Assembly (NCBI RefSeq): GCF_003612015.1
Contig: NZ_RARB01000002.1
Coordinates: 1 to 64,000, forward strand
Length of the DNA: 64,000 nt
Direction of reading: 5' to 3'
From: Pantoea piersonii
Lineage (GTDB): Bacteria; Pseudomonadota; Gammaproteobacteria; Enterobacterales; Enterobacteriaceae
How positions within the stretch are numbered: position 1 is the stretch's first letter; each line of letters starts with the position of its first letter. The notes below the pieces were generated by a model, which was not told where the DNA came from, did not search any database, and worked only from the letters and a program-made list of their open reading frames with translations. A program made the position numbers and the translations under genes. Positions 25,771-35,043 of this stretch are shown one piece after another.

Positions 25771-26514
25771 ATGCTTACAGATAATTTAACAGTGCGCGGA
25801 TCCGTTGTCACGGAGAAAACCATCGACAGTCAGTCCCTGCTGGCAATGGTCAATGAAGCGCGCAAGCAGTGTTGTGAGCCAGAGGTTCGCAATAACAAGT
25901 TTATCGAAAAGGTCGAAGATGAGCTTGAGGGGGAGTTTTACACAAAAAGTGCAAAACCTTCTGGCAGTAATGGTGGGCGGCCTTTTGACATCATAGAAAT
26001 GACCATCAAGCAGGCGCTTCGCGTGGCTGCCCGTGAGTCAAAAGCGGTTCGTCGCTCACTGGTTGATAAACTGGAGGCAATGAGTCAGCCAGCGTTTGAT
26101 CCTTTGGCTGCGCTGAATGATGCCGCGTTTCTTCGTGGCACTTTGCTGTCGTATAGTGAAAAAGTCATCGCGCTTGAACATCAGCTTGAAAACATGAAGC
26201 CTGATGTTGAGGCGCTTGACCGCATCGCAAAAGCCCACGGCAGCATGTGCATTACTGACGCTGCTAAACACCTGCAAATCCAGCCGAAATCGCTTTTCAA
26301 AATGTTGTCTGAAAACCACTGGATATACCGCCGCACTGGTGGAAAAGCATGGCTGGCGTATCAGGATCGCATCCAGGCTGGCGTGCTGGAGCACAAAGTT
26401 ATCGTCATAGAACGTTCAGACGGCAGTGAAAAAGTCGTTGAGCAGGTTCTTGTTACCGCAAAAGGCCTGGCAAAGCTGTCTAAAATTCTCAGCATGAAAA
26501 CTGTCGCGGCTTGA
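25771..26514 (+). CDS. Antirepressor with KilAC domain
   Basis: A 247-residue protein. The N-terminal half (SLLAMVNEARKQCCEPEVRN, NNKFIEKVEDELEGEF, GGRPFDIIEMTIKQALRVAA) resembles Rha/AntA-type phage regulatory domains. The C-terminal half from about residue 140 is KilAC (ANT) type: LENMKPDVEALDRIAKAHGS, ITDAAKHLQIQPKSLFKMLS and VTAKGLAKLSKIL. KilAC proteins antagonise repressors or regulate phage development. It lies downstream of the BRO-N protein, probably on the same transcript, and ends before a strong terminator. Confidence 0.85.
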   Translation: MLTDNLTVRGSVVTEKTIDSQSLLAMVNEARKQCCEPEVRNNKFIEKVEDELEGEFYTKSAKPSGSNGGRPFDIIEMTIKQALRVAARESKAVRRSLVDKLEAMSQPAFDPLAALNDAAFLRGTLLSYSEKVIALEHQLENMKPDVEALDRIAKAHGSMCITDAAKHLQIQPKSLFKMLSENHWIYRRTGGKAWLAYQDRIQAGVLEHKVIVIERSDGSEKVVEQVLVTAKGLAKLSKILSMKTVAA

Positions 26515-26540
26515 ATAGCCCGGTTCATAGTCAGAAAATC

Positions 26541-26563
26541 AACCCGCTTCGGCGGGTTTTTTT
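26541..26563 (+). terminator. Strong terminator closing the antirepressor operon
   Basis: AACCCGC-TTCG-GCGGGTT followed by a T run lies between the second antirepressor and gene J. Late transcripts carrying Q-modified polymerase would have to cross it to express J. Confidence 0.85.
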
Positions 26564-26577
26564 ATTTGGGGGGCATA

Positions 26578-29500
26578 ATGAGCTTCTTCCATCACCATGA
26601 TAAAACGCCGCACGACAAACCGGACAACCTTCGCTCCTCTCAGGTACTGAGCGTAATAGATGTTATCAGCGAAGGCCCCGTTGCCGGGCTCGTTGACGGT
26701 TTAAAAAGCGTGCTGATTAATGGCACGCCTGTGCTGGGGCCAGACGGTCAGGTGAACGTGCAGGGCGTCAGTATGCGCTTTCACGCAGGAACGGCGGATC
26801 AGCCACCGCTAAAGGAATTTGAGGCATCAGCCCGGGAAAAGCTGATCAATGCTGACGTGACCGCGCAATATGCCGTCACGCGCACGGTGGAAGGTAAGGA
26901 AACAGACCGGCTTCGGCTGACGCTGGGCGTGCGACAGCTTTTTTCAGTCAACAGGAAAGGCGAAACGCAGGATGCGTCAGTCACCCTGCATATTCTTATC
27001 CGGCATCCTGCAGGCTGGAAAACGGAAAAAGACATTACCGTGAAGGGATGCACGCACGAGCCGTTTGCGTTTTCGGTGATCCTTGAAGACCTGCCGGCTG
27101 CGCCCTTTGACGTTCGCGTAACGCGTAGTACGCCTGACAGCACGGGTAACCGGCTGTTCAATAAGACCTTCTGGTCATCATATACAGAAATCACCGATGT
27201 CCGGCAATGCTATCCCCATACTGCCGTGACGGGCCTGAAAATTGATTCAGATAAGTCAGGTAATCAGCGCGCGGATCGCAATTACCTGATGCGGGGGCGC
27301 CTGGTAAAGGTGCCGGCAAACTATGACCCCGTGACGCGCAGTTATGCCGGAGAGCGCTGGAATGGGGAGTTTAAAGAGTCCTGGACGGACAACCCGGCCT
27401 GGTGCCTGTATGACCTGCTGATGCACCCACGCTATGGTCTGGGTCAGAGAATGGGTATTGCAGATACAGACAAGTGGGCACTCTATAACATTGCCCGCTA
27501 TTGTGATGAAAAGGTCAGTGATGGCTATGGCGGGCTGGAGCCCCGCATCCGCTGCAACGCGTGGCTGACGCTGCAGCGGAAGGCGTTCAATGTCATTGGT
27601 GATTTCTGCAGCATGATGCGCTGCATGCCCGTATGGAACGGCCAGCGTCTGACGTTTATTCAGGATGCGCCTTCAGACGTTGTCTGGACCTACACCAGTG
27701 CCAGCGTGGCCGGCGGTCAGTTTCATTACAGTTTCAGCGCGCTGAAGGACCGCCATAACGCAGTCGAGGTGCGTTTCATCGATCCACATAATAACTGGCA
27801 GCCTTCTGTAGAGCTGGTGGAAGACCGCGAGGCCATAAAGCGATACGGGCGTAACCTGCTGAAGGTCGATGCGTTTGGCTGTACCAGCCGCGGTCAGGCA
27901 CACCGGACCGGCTTATGGATCATCCAGACCGAACTGCTGGAAACCCAGACCGTCGATTTTTGTGTGGGGGCAGAAGGGCTGCGTCATATCCCTGGTGATA
28001 TCTTCGAAATTTGCGACAACGATTATGCCGGGACAGCGACCGGTGGCCGGATCATTGCCGCAGAGCCTGAGAGGAAACTACTCAGGCTTGACCGGCCTGT
28101 GTCTCTTCCAGAAGAGGGGCGTGCCACGCTGAATCTGATGAATGAGGCCGGGCAGCCTTTCACCGTCATCGTGACCGGCCATCCCGAACCTGACTGTGTC
28201 GAAGTAGATAACCTGCCTGAAGGCATGGTGTCGCTCAGCGTCTGGGGACTGAAACTGCCGGGGCTGCGACCGCGCCTGTTTCGCTGTGTGGCTATTCGTG
28301 AAAGCGAAAACGGCGGCTATGCCGTAACCGCGCTGCAGCACTGCCCGGAAAAACAGGCACGGGTAGACGAAGGCAAGCATTTTTCAGAACTACCGGCCAG
28401 CGGGCACGCAATTTTACCGCCCGCTGTAAGGCATCTTCGTGTCAGCGTCAGCGCCTTATCCGGCCACATTCATGCCATCGCACGGTGGGAAACTCTACGG
28501 ACATCCGGTAGCGCACACTTTGACGTACGGGTCATACGCGGACATGACGCCTCAGAATTCCTGGTCTTCAGCAACACAGCTGACCGGCCTGAATGTGCGT
28601 TCATTCTGCCAGAAACGGGGTGCTATACGCTGAGCATCTGCTCAGTCAGCGAGGCCGGGCAGAAAAGCGAACCTGTCTCTGTCGACATTACTGTTGTTGC
28701 GCCTGAACCTCCCGTATCCATCGACGTTACACCCGGCTATTTCCAGGTCACGCTGGTACCGCATCAGGCCATTTATGACGCCACGACACGTTATGAATTC
28801 TGGTATGCCGTAACCCGGCTCGCTGACGCGCAACAGGCCGAATCTCAGGCGCAATACCTTGGAGAAGGAAGCTGCTGGATAAAAGATGGTCTTATGCCGG
28901 GCAATGTTCACTACTTCTATATTCGCAGCGTAAACGCGCTGGGCAAATCGGCTTTCACCGAACAGACCGCCAGTCCGAGTGATAAAGCGGAAGACTATCT
29001 GGCATTTTATAAAGGAAAAATCAGCGATACCCATCTGGGAAAAAGCCTGCTGACAAAAATGGACCAGCTGTCAGAGGGCGCAGCTAAAATCGGGAAAATT
29101 GAAAAGAGCTGGAAAGACACGGAAGGACGGCTGAATTCGCAGTGGTCCGTCAGGCTTGAGCAGATGAAAAACGGTCAGTACTGCATGGCTGGCTTTGGCA
29201 TGGGGGTTGAGGAAAAACCGGAGGGGATGCAGAGTCAGATCCTGATGGCCGCCGATCGCGTGGCGTTTGTGAACCCGGAAAACGGAAACACCGTGCCCGC
29301 ACTGGTTATTGAACACGACCAGATCTATTTCCGTGAAGCGCTCATCAGATACCTGCGTGCAGTCAGCATTACCAGCAGCGGCAATCCGCCAGCTTTTGCA
29401 CTCACGCCTGATGGCAAACTGACGGCAAGGGATGCTGATATCAGTGGGACCATAACGGCAGTCAGGGGTGAGCTGGATAATGTCGTCATAAAAGACAGCT

Positions 29501-29991
29501 GCATCATTGAAGGTGTACTGGATGCCAGACAGATCACAGGTGACATTTTTAATGTTCAGTCTGGCGGGGTTGATTTGCCCGAAGGCGCCTTTAGCTGGTC
29601 AGATAAAAAGGGAGGACATGTTCTGTTCAGAATTGCTGGCGAGTCATTTGACCGTATTCTGGATACAAATCTGACACTGATTGCGCGGGCTCTGAATCAA
29701 CGGCAGCAGTTTAAGTTAATTATCCGGCATTATTATACCGGTGAGTTATACACAAATGTTGAGCTCAGTTATGCAGATACCGGTAATAATGGACATGCTC
29801 CTGGCATGAGTTACAAAATAAACGGAATAAACCTGCCGGCGATCGGCCGGTCGCATGTGCACGAGTTAATCATGTTCGTAGGTAACAGTAACCGGTCTGG
29901 CCGTGTTTACTGTTATATTCCTCCTGGCGAGGCACCAAAATTTACGGCCTATCGCGCTGGCCGATCGTTTGTTACCAGCGGAGAAATATAA
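26578..29991 (+). CDS. Host-specificity / central tail fiber protein J
   Basis: A 1137-residue gpJ homologue (lambda 1132). The N-terminal hub begins SFFHHHDKTPHDKPDNLRSS then QVLSVIDVISEGPVAGLVDG. Central parts carry tail-3 and fibronectin-III-like domains (VRHLRVSVSALSGHIHAIAR; FEFWYAVTRLA-type repeat), and a DUF1983-like stalk follows. The last 150 residues (LTLIARALNQRQQFKLIIRH and onward) are AT-richer and unlike lambda; they probably form the receptor-binding tip. ATG 26578 follows GGGGGG; the frame extends to an upstream TTG that is less likely. No side tail fiber, tail-fiber chaperone or lom gene follows, so J may be the only adsorption protein. Confidence 0.93.
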   Translation: MSFFHHHDKTPHDKPDNLRSSQVLSVIDVISEGPVAGLVDGLKSVLINGTPVLGPDGQVNVQGVSMRFHAGTADQPPLKEFEASAREKLINADVTAQYAVTRTVEGKETDRLRLTLGVRQLFSVNRKGETQDASVTLHILIRHPAGWKTEKDITVKGCTHEPFAFSVILEDLPAAPFDVRVTRSTPDSTGNRLFNKTFWSSYTEITDVRQCYPHTAVTGLKIDSDKSGNQRADRNYLMRGRLVKVPANYDPVTRSYAGERWNGEFKESWTDNPAWCLYDLLMHPRYGLGQRMGIADTDKWALYNIARYCDEKVSDGYGGLEPRIRCNAWLTLQRKAFNVIGDFCSMMRCMPVWNGQRLTFIQDAPSDVVWTYTSASVAGGQFHYSFSALKDRHNAVEVRFIDPHNNWQPSVELVEDREAIKRYGRNLLKVDAFGCTSRGQAHRTGLWIIQTELLETQTVDFCVGAEGLRHIPGDIFEICDNDYAGTATGGRIIAAEPERKLLRLDRPVSLPEEGRATLNLMNEAGQPFTVIVTGHPEPDCVEVDNLPEGMVSLSVWGLKLPGLRPRLFRCVAIRESENGGYAVTALQHCPEKQARVDEGKHFSELPASGHAILPPAVRHLRVSVSALSGHIHAIARWETLRTSGSAHFDVRVIRGHDASEFLVFSNTADRPECAFILPETGCYTLSICSVSEAGQKSEPVSVDITVVAPEPPVSIDVTPGYFQVTLVPHQAIYDATTRYEFWYAVTRLADAQQAESQAQYLGEGSCWIKDGLMPGNVHYFYIRSVNALGKSAFTEQTASPSDKAEDYLAFYKGKISDTHLGKSLLTKMDQLSEGAAKIGKIEKSWKDTEGRLNSQWSVRLEQMKNGQYCMAGFGMGVEEKPEGMQSQILMAADRVAFVNPENGNTVPALVIEHDQIYFREALIRYLRAVSITSSGNPPAFALTPDGKLTARDADISGTITAVRGELDNVVIKDSCIIEGVLDARQITGDIFNVQSGGVDLPEGAFSWSDKKGGHVLFRIAGESFDRILDTNLTLIARALNQRQQFKLIIRHYYTGELYTNVELSYADTGNNGHAPGMSYKINGINLPAIGRSHVHELIMFVGNSNRSGRVYCYIPPGEAPKFTAYRAGRSFVTSGEI

Positions 29992-30179
29992 TAAACCGTG
30001 CTGAGCGATCACTCTGAATAGCCGGGCAGGCTATGCAGCCAGACCCTGAAACAATAAGAGGAGACTGAATACCAGCAAAGCCGGATGCTCTTCACCCGTT
30101 GAGTTCACCAGTCTCTCATAAAACAGCGAGCGGCAGACAAATCCCCTGTCAGACTGGCCGGTAGTCTGTGCGACAAGCC

Positions 30180-30272
30180 TCAAATCCAGTTCAGATATAA
30201 GGCGGCACCGATAACAAGCGCAACGGATGAAATAACATTGAGTGCAATAACAGTGCGGGGTGATACGTCCAT
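30180..30272 (-). CDS. 30-residue putative small membrane protein
   Basis: ATG at 30272 is preceded by CTTAAGGAGATTCAGAA, a near-ideal ribosome-binding site. The product starts MDVSPRTVIALNVISSVALV and ends IGAALYLNWI: a short N terminus, one hydrophobic helix and an aromatic end, typical of single-pass small membrane proteins. It lies just downstream of the integrase gene on the same strand (48 bp), so it may be co-transcribed with int. Function unknown; it overlaps an uncalled 89-codon frame. Confidence 0.5.
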   Translation of the reverse strand: MDVSPRTVIALNVISSVALVIGAALYLNWI

Positions 30273-30320
30273 TTCTGAATCTCCTTAAGTGAAGACTCAA
30301 AGGTCAGCACCTGTGGCAAT

Positions 30321-31493
30321 TTACTCCAGGTTGTCATCAAGCCAGTCTGCCCACCACTGCATCATTTCGCGCCGTTTTTCCAGATACTGAGCGTGATTGT
30401 AGACCGTGCGCATCTTGTTGTGGTCAAGGTGCGCCAGCTGACGTTCAATCGCATCTGCCGGCCACTGATATTCATTCATCACCGTACTGAACTGGTGTCG
30501 GAAACCGTGCCCGGTTGTCTGACCTTCATAGCCAATACGGCGGATAACGCCAAGGATGGTGTTATCACTGATAGGCTTATTCTTGTTTATTCTGCCCGGA
30601 AAGCACAGCGCACCATGGCCGGTGATCTTCTTCATTGAAATCATCAGCGCATGAACCTGATCTGACATCGGCACAACATGAAGGCGTCGGTTTTTCATTA
30701 TCTCCGCGTCAATAACAATAAGGCGGTTTTCAAAGTCGACGTTTTCCCACCTCATAGAGCGAAGTTCTGCCGTTCTCAGCACTGTATAATGAAGAATGAG
30801 GGCGGCATTTTTTGCCACCACGCCGCCGGCATAGCTTTCCAGAGAACGATGAAACGCCTGTATGCGGTTCATCGGCAGAAAGGCATGGTTCCTCTTTTTG
30901 TATCCTTTGAGAGCCTTGAGCAGGTCGGGCGCCGGATTGTATGTGGCCCGGCCGGTGACAATTGCATACCTGAACACCTCTCCGCACCGTTTCCTTGCCT
31001 TGTCTGCCCGCTCCATTGCGCCGCGATCTTCGTACAGGCGGATCACCTTCAGCACCTCCAGCGGCTCAATCTCGTCCATCTGCATATGACCCATGAGCGG
31101 CAGAATGTCATTCTCAAACATGCGGCGCAGTTCGGCTGCATATCTTTCCGACCAAACGACAGATTTGTGGGCATACCACTCTTTAAAGATGCCGGCAAAG
31201 GTCCAGGCATCCGGTGCCCTCTCTTTCTTCTTCCTGGCCTGTTTCTGCTGAGCAGGATCCACGCCAGCCAGCAGTTTCATTTTCGCTTCCGACTGGCGCG
31301 CGCGCGCTTCTGTCAGGGATATCTGCGGCCATGGGCCAATGACCAGCGTTTTCTCTTTGCCGTCAAACCGGTAGCGGAGGCGCCACACCTTTTTTCCGGT
31401 GGGCGGGACAAACAGAAACAGGCCTCCTGCGTCAGCCAGGCGATATGACTTATCCTTAGGTTTAGCGGCGTTGATCTGCTTTACCGTAAGCAT
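30321..31493 (-). CDS. P4/CP4-type tyrosine integrase
   Basis: A 390-residue integrase. The N-terminal DUF4102-type domain (LTVKQINAAKPKDKSYRLAD) is followed by a core-binding domain and the catalytic domain with VLRTAELRSMRWENV (Arg I), HGFRHQFSTVMNE (HxxR), LAHLDHNKMRTVYNHAQY (His and Tyr nucleophile). All catalytic residues are present. It lies 162 bp downstream of tRNA-Arg in the same orientation, the standard island arrangement, and is related by site to KplE1 IntS. GGAG lies upstream of the ATG. The promoter region carries inverted repeats within the attachment region, suggesting self-repression by Int. Confidence 0.95.
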   Translation of the reverse strand: MLTVKQINAAKPKDKSYRLADAGGLFLFVPPTGKKVWRLRYRFDGKEKTLVIGPWPQISLTEARARQSEAKMKLLAGVDPAQQKQARKKKERAPDAWTFAGIFKEWYAHKSVVWSERYAAELRRMFENDILPLMGHMQMDEIEPLEVLKVIRLYEDRGAMERADKARKRCGEVFRYAIVTGRATYNPAPDLLKALKGYKKRNHAFLPMNRIQAFHRSLESYAGGVVAKNAALILHYTVLRTAELRSMRWENVDFENRLIVIDAEIMKNRRLHVVPMSDQVHALMISMKKITGHGALCFPGRINKNKPISDNTILGVIRRIGYEGQTTGHGFRHQFSTVMNEYQWPADAIERQLAHLDHNKMRTVYNHAQYLEKRREMMQWWADWLDDNLE

Positions 31494-31655
31494 GTGGGCA
31501 TAACTCCGGGTGTGGTTACGTTATGCCCACAATATGCCCGCAAAAAACCGGCGTAGTCAATGCCTGAGGGTTCGTGTCAGTTGTGCTCAGAAAGGCCTGA
31601 AATCAAGGCGGGCAGGGGGTTTGTTCGTGTCGGTGGAGGCGGGTTCAGGTCACAA
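31494..31655. promoter_or_regulatory. Integrase promoter and attachment-region repeats
   Basis: GTGGGCATAAC (31494-31504) and GTTATGCCCAC (31520-31530) form an 11-bp inverted repeat directly upstream of the integrase start; a further TATGCCCG lies at about 31533. Nearer the tRNA, GTTCGTGTCAGT (31570-31581) and GTTCGTGTCGGT (31623-31634) are direct repeats 53 bp apart. Their placement fits arm-type Int sites and an Int-controlled promoter. The opposite attachment site was not found in the window. Confidence 0.55.
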
Positions 31656-31730
31656 TGGTGTCCCCTGCAGGAATCGAACCTGCAACTAGCCCTTAGGAGG
31701 GGCTCGTTATATCCATTTAACTAAGGGGAC
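31656..31730 (-). tRNA. argW: tRNA-Arg (anticodon CCU), prophage attachment site
   Basis: 75 nt on the minus strand. Acceptor arms GTCCCCT and AGGGGAC pair, the anticodon loop reads CTCCTAA, the T-arm contains GGTTCGATTCC, and CCA is encoded. It decodes AGG codons. Sequence, neighbour yfdC and adjacent integrase all match the E. coli argW locus. The 3' half is the probable integration core and is left functional by the prophage. Confidence 0.97.
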
Positions 31731-31805
31731 GGCGGCGCGCAGTATAGCGTAAATGCGCCGCAAGAATAACCCAACAGCGGCGCGTTTGCTCATTTTCTCA
31801 ACAGC

Positions 31806-32723
31806 TTAGCGCTGCTCTTCCTGCTGCTTCGCTTCACGCTGCTTCGATTTTGCTTCTTCTTTCGCCGCCTCGCTCATATCGTTACGGATTTGCGCATGGC
31901 TAATCAGCGCGAAAATCAGCGTGCCGCCGGTAAGGTTGCCGAGCAGCGTCGGCAGCGCGAACGGCCAGATAAACGCCTGCCAGCTAACCTGCCCGGTAAA
32001 GACCAGATAAAGGACCTCCACCGAACCCACCACGATATGCGCCAGATCGCCTAGCCCTACCAGCCAGGTCATCATTACGATCACGATAAGCTTGGTGGCG
32101 CCCGCCTGCGGCATCATCCAGACCATCGTGGCGATAATCCAGCCGGAGATCACCGCATTGGCAAACATCTCGCCGGGCGTATTTTCCATCACCTTCAGGC
32201 TGATGGTGCTAAACGCGTGGCGCGTGGCGTCGTCAAAAATCGGCATCTCCGCAAAGGCAAGCGAGGCGAGCGCGGTGCCGATCAGGTTGCCCAGCAGCAC
32301 CAGCGCCCACAGCCGCAGCAGCAGGCCGATATTGCCCAGCGTCGGTTTGTGCATCACCGGCAATACCGCCGTCACCGTGTTTTCGGTAAAGAGCTGCTGG
32401 CGCGCCATAATGACAATGACGAAGCCAAAGGTGTAGCCGAGGTTTTCCAGCAGAAAAGCGCCGGGCAGGCCGTCGAGATGCACGTGGAAAATCCCTTTCG
32501 CCATCAGCGAGGCACCCATCGACAGGCCAGCGGCAATCGCTGACCAGAGCAGCGCCATGCCGTCACGCTCCAGCTCCTTTTCACCATCCTGGCGGATCTC
32601 TTCATGTATCGCCGCCGCGCGCGAGGGCAGGGCGTCTTCATTTACCTCGATTTCAGTGCCTTGTTCTTTCTCTTCGCTGTCGACATCATTTTCATCCTGG
32701 TGAACAGATGGGGAAGGTTTCAT
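31806..32723 (-). CDS. yfdC: YfdC, inner-membrane FNT-family protein
   Basis: A 305-residue formate/nitrite-transporter-family protein with six predicted membrane helices (for example LLWSAIAAGLSMGASLMAKG, LLGNLIGTALASLAFAEM, LLGNLTGGTLIFALISHA). It has a long acidic cytoplasmic N terminus and a charged Gln/Lys/Glu-rich C terminus. The substrate is not established. AAGGAGT precedes the ATG. It flanks argW as in E. coli and is divergent from ccmA. Confidence 0.92.
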   Translation of the reverse strand: MKPSPSVHQDENDVDSEEKEQGTEIEVNEDALPSRAAAIHEEIRQDGEKELERDGMALLWSAIAAGLSMGASLMAKGIFHVHLDGLPGAFLLENLGYTFGFVIVIMARQQLFTENTVTAVLPVMHKPTLGNIGLLLRLWALVLLGNLIGTALASLAFAEMPIFDDATRHAFSTISLKVMENTPGEMFANAVISGWIIATMVWMMPQAGATKLIVIVMMTWLVGLGDLAHIVVGSVEVLYLVFTGQVSWQAFIWPFALPTLLGNLTGGTLIFALISHAQIRNDMSEAAKEEAKSKQREAKQQEEQR

Positions 32724-32966
32724 GTTTACTCCTTGTTATTATTGCTGCGCGCAATAAGCGTAGTCTGTTTTGGCGGGGGCGAAATGTAACTGGCTTTCCG
32801 ATGAAGCGTTACAAAGTTTTAACGCTGGCTATTTATTAGGCATATTCGCTGCGGAAGAGGCATAACCATCAAGCCTGGCGCGCCGCGCCGCACGGCATGG
32901 GCTTCGGACCATAACAACCTTGTGCTATTATCCTGGCCTCTTTTTACCAGGCGCGACACCTCCTGC

Positions 32967-33584
32967 ATGTTCGAAGTCATTAATCTCTCTTGCGTTCGCG
33001 ATGAACGCATCCTGTTTCAGGGTTTGTCGTTCGAAGTGGCGGCAGGCGATATCGTGCAGGTCGAAGGGCCGAACGGCGCGGGAAAAACCTCGCTGCTGCG
33101 CCTGCTGGCCGGGCTGAGCCGGCCGGAAGAGGGTGAGGTGCGCTGGCAAAACCAGCCTGTACGGCAACAGCGCGAACAGTGGCATCAAAGCCTGCTTTTT
33201 CTTGGTCATCAGCCGGGCGTAAAAGCGGTACTATCGCCGCTGGAAAATCTGCGCTTTTATCATCCGGACCGCGCCGAATCGCAGATATTTGATGCCCTTG
33301 AGTGCGTCGATCTGCTGGGCTATGAAGAGGTGCCGGTGGCGCAACTTTCGGCGGGACAGCAGCGGCGTGTGGCGCTGGCCCGGCTCTGGCTCAGCGACGC
33401 CGCGCTCTGGATTCTGGATGAGCCGCTGACGGCGATAGATAAAGAGGGTGTGGAAAAATTAATGAGGCGTTTTACGCAACATGCCGATAAGGGCGGAGCG
33501 GTTATTCTCACCACGCATCAGGATCTGCCAAAAAGCCATGCGCAGGTGCGTAAAATACGGCTTACTGGCACGGAGCTAATCTGA
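32967..33584 (+). CDS. ccmA: Cytochrome c maturation ATPase CcmA
   Basis: A 205-residue ABC ATPase: Walker [11 protein letters not shown]-loop region, signature LSAGQQRR, Walker [13 protein letters not shown] and H-loop TTHQD. With CcmB, CcmC and CcmD it releases heme-loaded CcmE from CcmC by ATP hydrolysis. The ATG at 32967 is chosen by family length; upstream codons in frame lack a ribosome-binding site. First gene of the nine-gene ccm operon. Confidence 0.95.
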   Translation: MFEVINLSCVRDERILFQGLSFEVAAGDIVQVEGPNGAGKTSLLRLLAGLSRPEEGEVRWQNQPVRQQREQWHQSLLFLGHQPGVKAVLSPLENLRFYHPDRAESQIFDALECVDLLGYEEVPVAQLSAGQQRRVALARLWLSDAALWILDEPLTAIDKEGVEKLMRRFTQHADKGGAVILTTHQDLPKSHAQVRKIRLTGTELI

Positions 33585-34243
33585 TGACCCTGCGCGTTAT
33601 TCAGCGCGAGTTGCGCATCGCCTTTCGCAGCGGTGCGGAGGTGGTTAACCCGCTCTGGTTCTTTCTGATTGTGATAACGCTGTTTCCGCTCGGTATCGGA
33701 CCGGAGCCGCAGCAGCTGGCGCGCATCGCGCCGGGTGTGGTCTGGGTTGCCGCCTTGCTATCATCACTGCTGGCGCTGGAGCGGCTGTTTCGCGACGATT
33801 TTCTCGACGGTTCGCTGGAGCAGCTGTTGCTGCTGCCGACGCCGCTGCCGGTCACCGTGCTGGGTAAAGTGATCGCCCACTGGCTGGTGACGGGGCTGCC
33901 GCTGATCCTGCTGTCGCCGCTGGCGGCGCTGCTGCTGTCGCTCGATTTCAACAGCTGGCTGGCGATGGCGCTGACGCTGTTGCTTGGCACGCCGACCTTC
34001 AGCTTTCTCGGCGCGATAGGCGTCGCGCTGACGGTTGGGCTGCGGCGCGGCGGCGTGCTGCTGAGCCTGCTGGTCCTGCCGCTGGCGGTGCCGGTGCTGA
34101 TTTTCGCCAGCGCGGCGATCGACGCGGCGGGGCAGGGCTTGCCGATCGGCGGTTATCTGGCGATCCTCGGCGCAATGCTGGCAGCCAGCGCGACGCTGGC
34201 GCCGTTCGCCACCGCCGCCGCGCTGCGTATCGCGCTGCACTGA
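33584..34243 (+). CDS. ccmB: Heme exporter membrane subunit CcmB
   Basis: A 219-residue membrane protein with about six helices (for example VVWVAALLSSLLALERLF, LLSPLAALLLSLDF). It pairs with CcmA in the CcmABCD complex of the inner membrane. A TGATG overlap with ccmA shows translational coupling. A 59-bp gap precedes ccmC. Confidence 0.95.
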   Translation: MTLRVIQRELRIAFRSGAEVVNPLWFFLIVITLFPLGIGPEPQQLARIAPGVVWVAALLSSLLALERLFRDDFLDGSLEQLLLLPTPLPVTVLGKVIAHWLVTGLPLILLSPLAALLLSLDFNSWLAMALTLLLGTPTFSFLGAIGVALTVGLRRGGVLLSLLVLPLAVPVLIFASAAIDAAGQGLPIGGYLAILGAMLAASATLAPFATAAALRIALH

Positions 34244-34302
34244 ACCGCACATGCATCAGACATGTCGGGAATGCTAATTTTTTAACCTGTGAGCAATGCA
34301 AC

Positions 34303-35043
34303 ATGTGGAAATGGTTACATCAGCTGGCGAGGCCGGAGCGGCTTTATCAGCTCTGCGGACGTTTAATTCCCTGGTTTGCCGTGGCGAGCGCGGCGACGCT
34401 GCTGCTTGGCTGGGTGTGGGGCTTCGGTTTCGCGCCGGCTGATTACCAGCAGGGCGATAGCTTCCGTATTATGTATATTCACGTTCCGGCGGCAATGTGG
34501 TCGATGGGCGTTTACGCAGCGATGGCGGTCGCCGCCTTTACCGGGCTGGTGTGGCAGATGAAGATGGCCGACCTGGTGTCGACCGCGATGGCACCGGTCG
34601 GCGCGGTCTTTACCTTTATCGCGCTTATCACCGGTTCCGCCTGGGGCAAGCCGATGTGGGGCACCTGGTGGATCTGGGACGCGCGCCTTACGTCGGAGCT
34701 GGTGTTGCTCTTCCTTTATATGGGCGTGATGGCGCTCTATCAGTCGTTTGACGATCGCCGCACGGCGGGACGCGCCGCAGGCATTCTGATCCTGGTCGGC
34801 GTTATCAATCTGCCGATTATTCACTTCTCGGTGCAGTGGTGGAATACCCTGCATCAGGGATCGTCGGGCATTCTGCAGCAGGCGATCGCGCCGAGCATGC
34901 GCACGCCGCTGCGCTGGGCGATCCTCGGCTATCTGATGCTGTTCATCACGCTGACGCTGATGCGTCTGCGCAATCTCATTCTCTACACCGAACGTCACCG
35001 CCCCTGGGTCGCGGAGATCGCTAACGGAGGTCGTAAAGCATGA
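34303..35043 (+). CDS. ccmC: Heme-handling protein CcmC
   Basis: A 246-residue six-helix protein with the heme-handling tryptophan-rich motif WGTWWIWDARLTSEL and conserved histidines in YIHVPAA and IHFSVQWW. It transfers heme to the histidine of CcmE on the periplasmic side. Its end overlaps ccmD by ATGA. Confidence 0.96.
   Translation: MWKWLHQLARPERLYQLCGRLIPWFAVASAATLLLGWVWGFGFAPADYQQGDSFRIMYIHVPAAMWSMGVYAAMAVAAFTGLVWQMKMADLVSTAMAPVGAVFTFIALITGSAWGKPMWGTWWIWDARLTSELVLLFLYMGVMALYQSFDDRRTAGRAAGILILVGVINLPIIHFSVQWWNTLHQGSSGILQQAIAPSMRTPLRWAILGYLMLFITLTLMRLRNLILYTERHRPWVAEIANGGRKA

Noticed and set aside
30031-30300. 89-codon minus-strand frame between J and int
   Set aside because: Arg/Cys-rich with no domain; the overlapping 30-codon frame has the good ribosome-binding site and hydrophobic helix.
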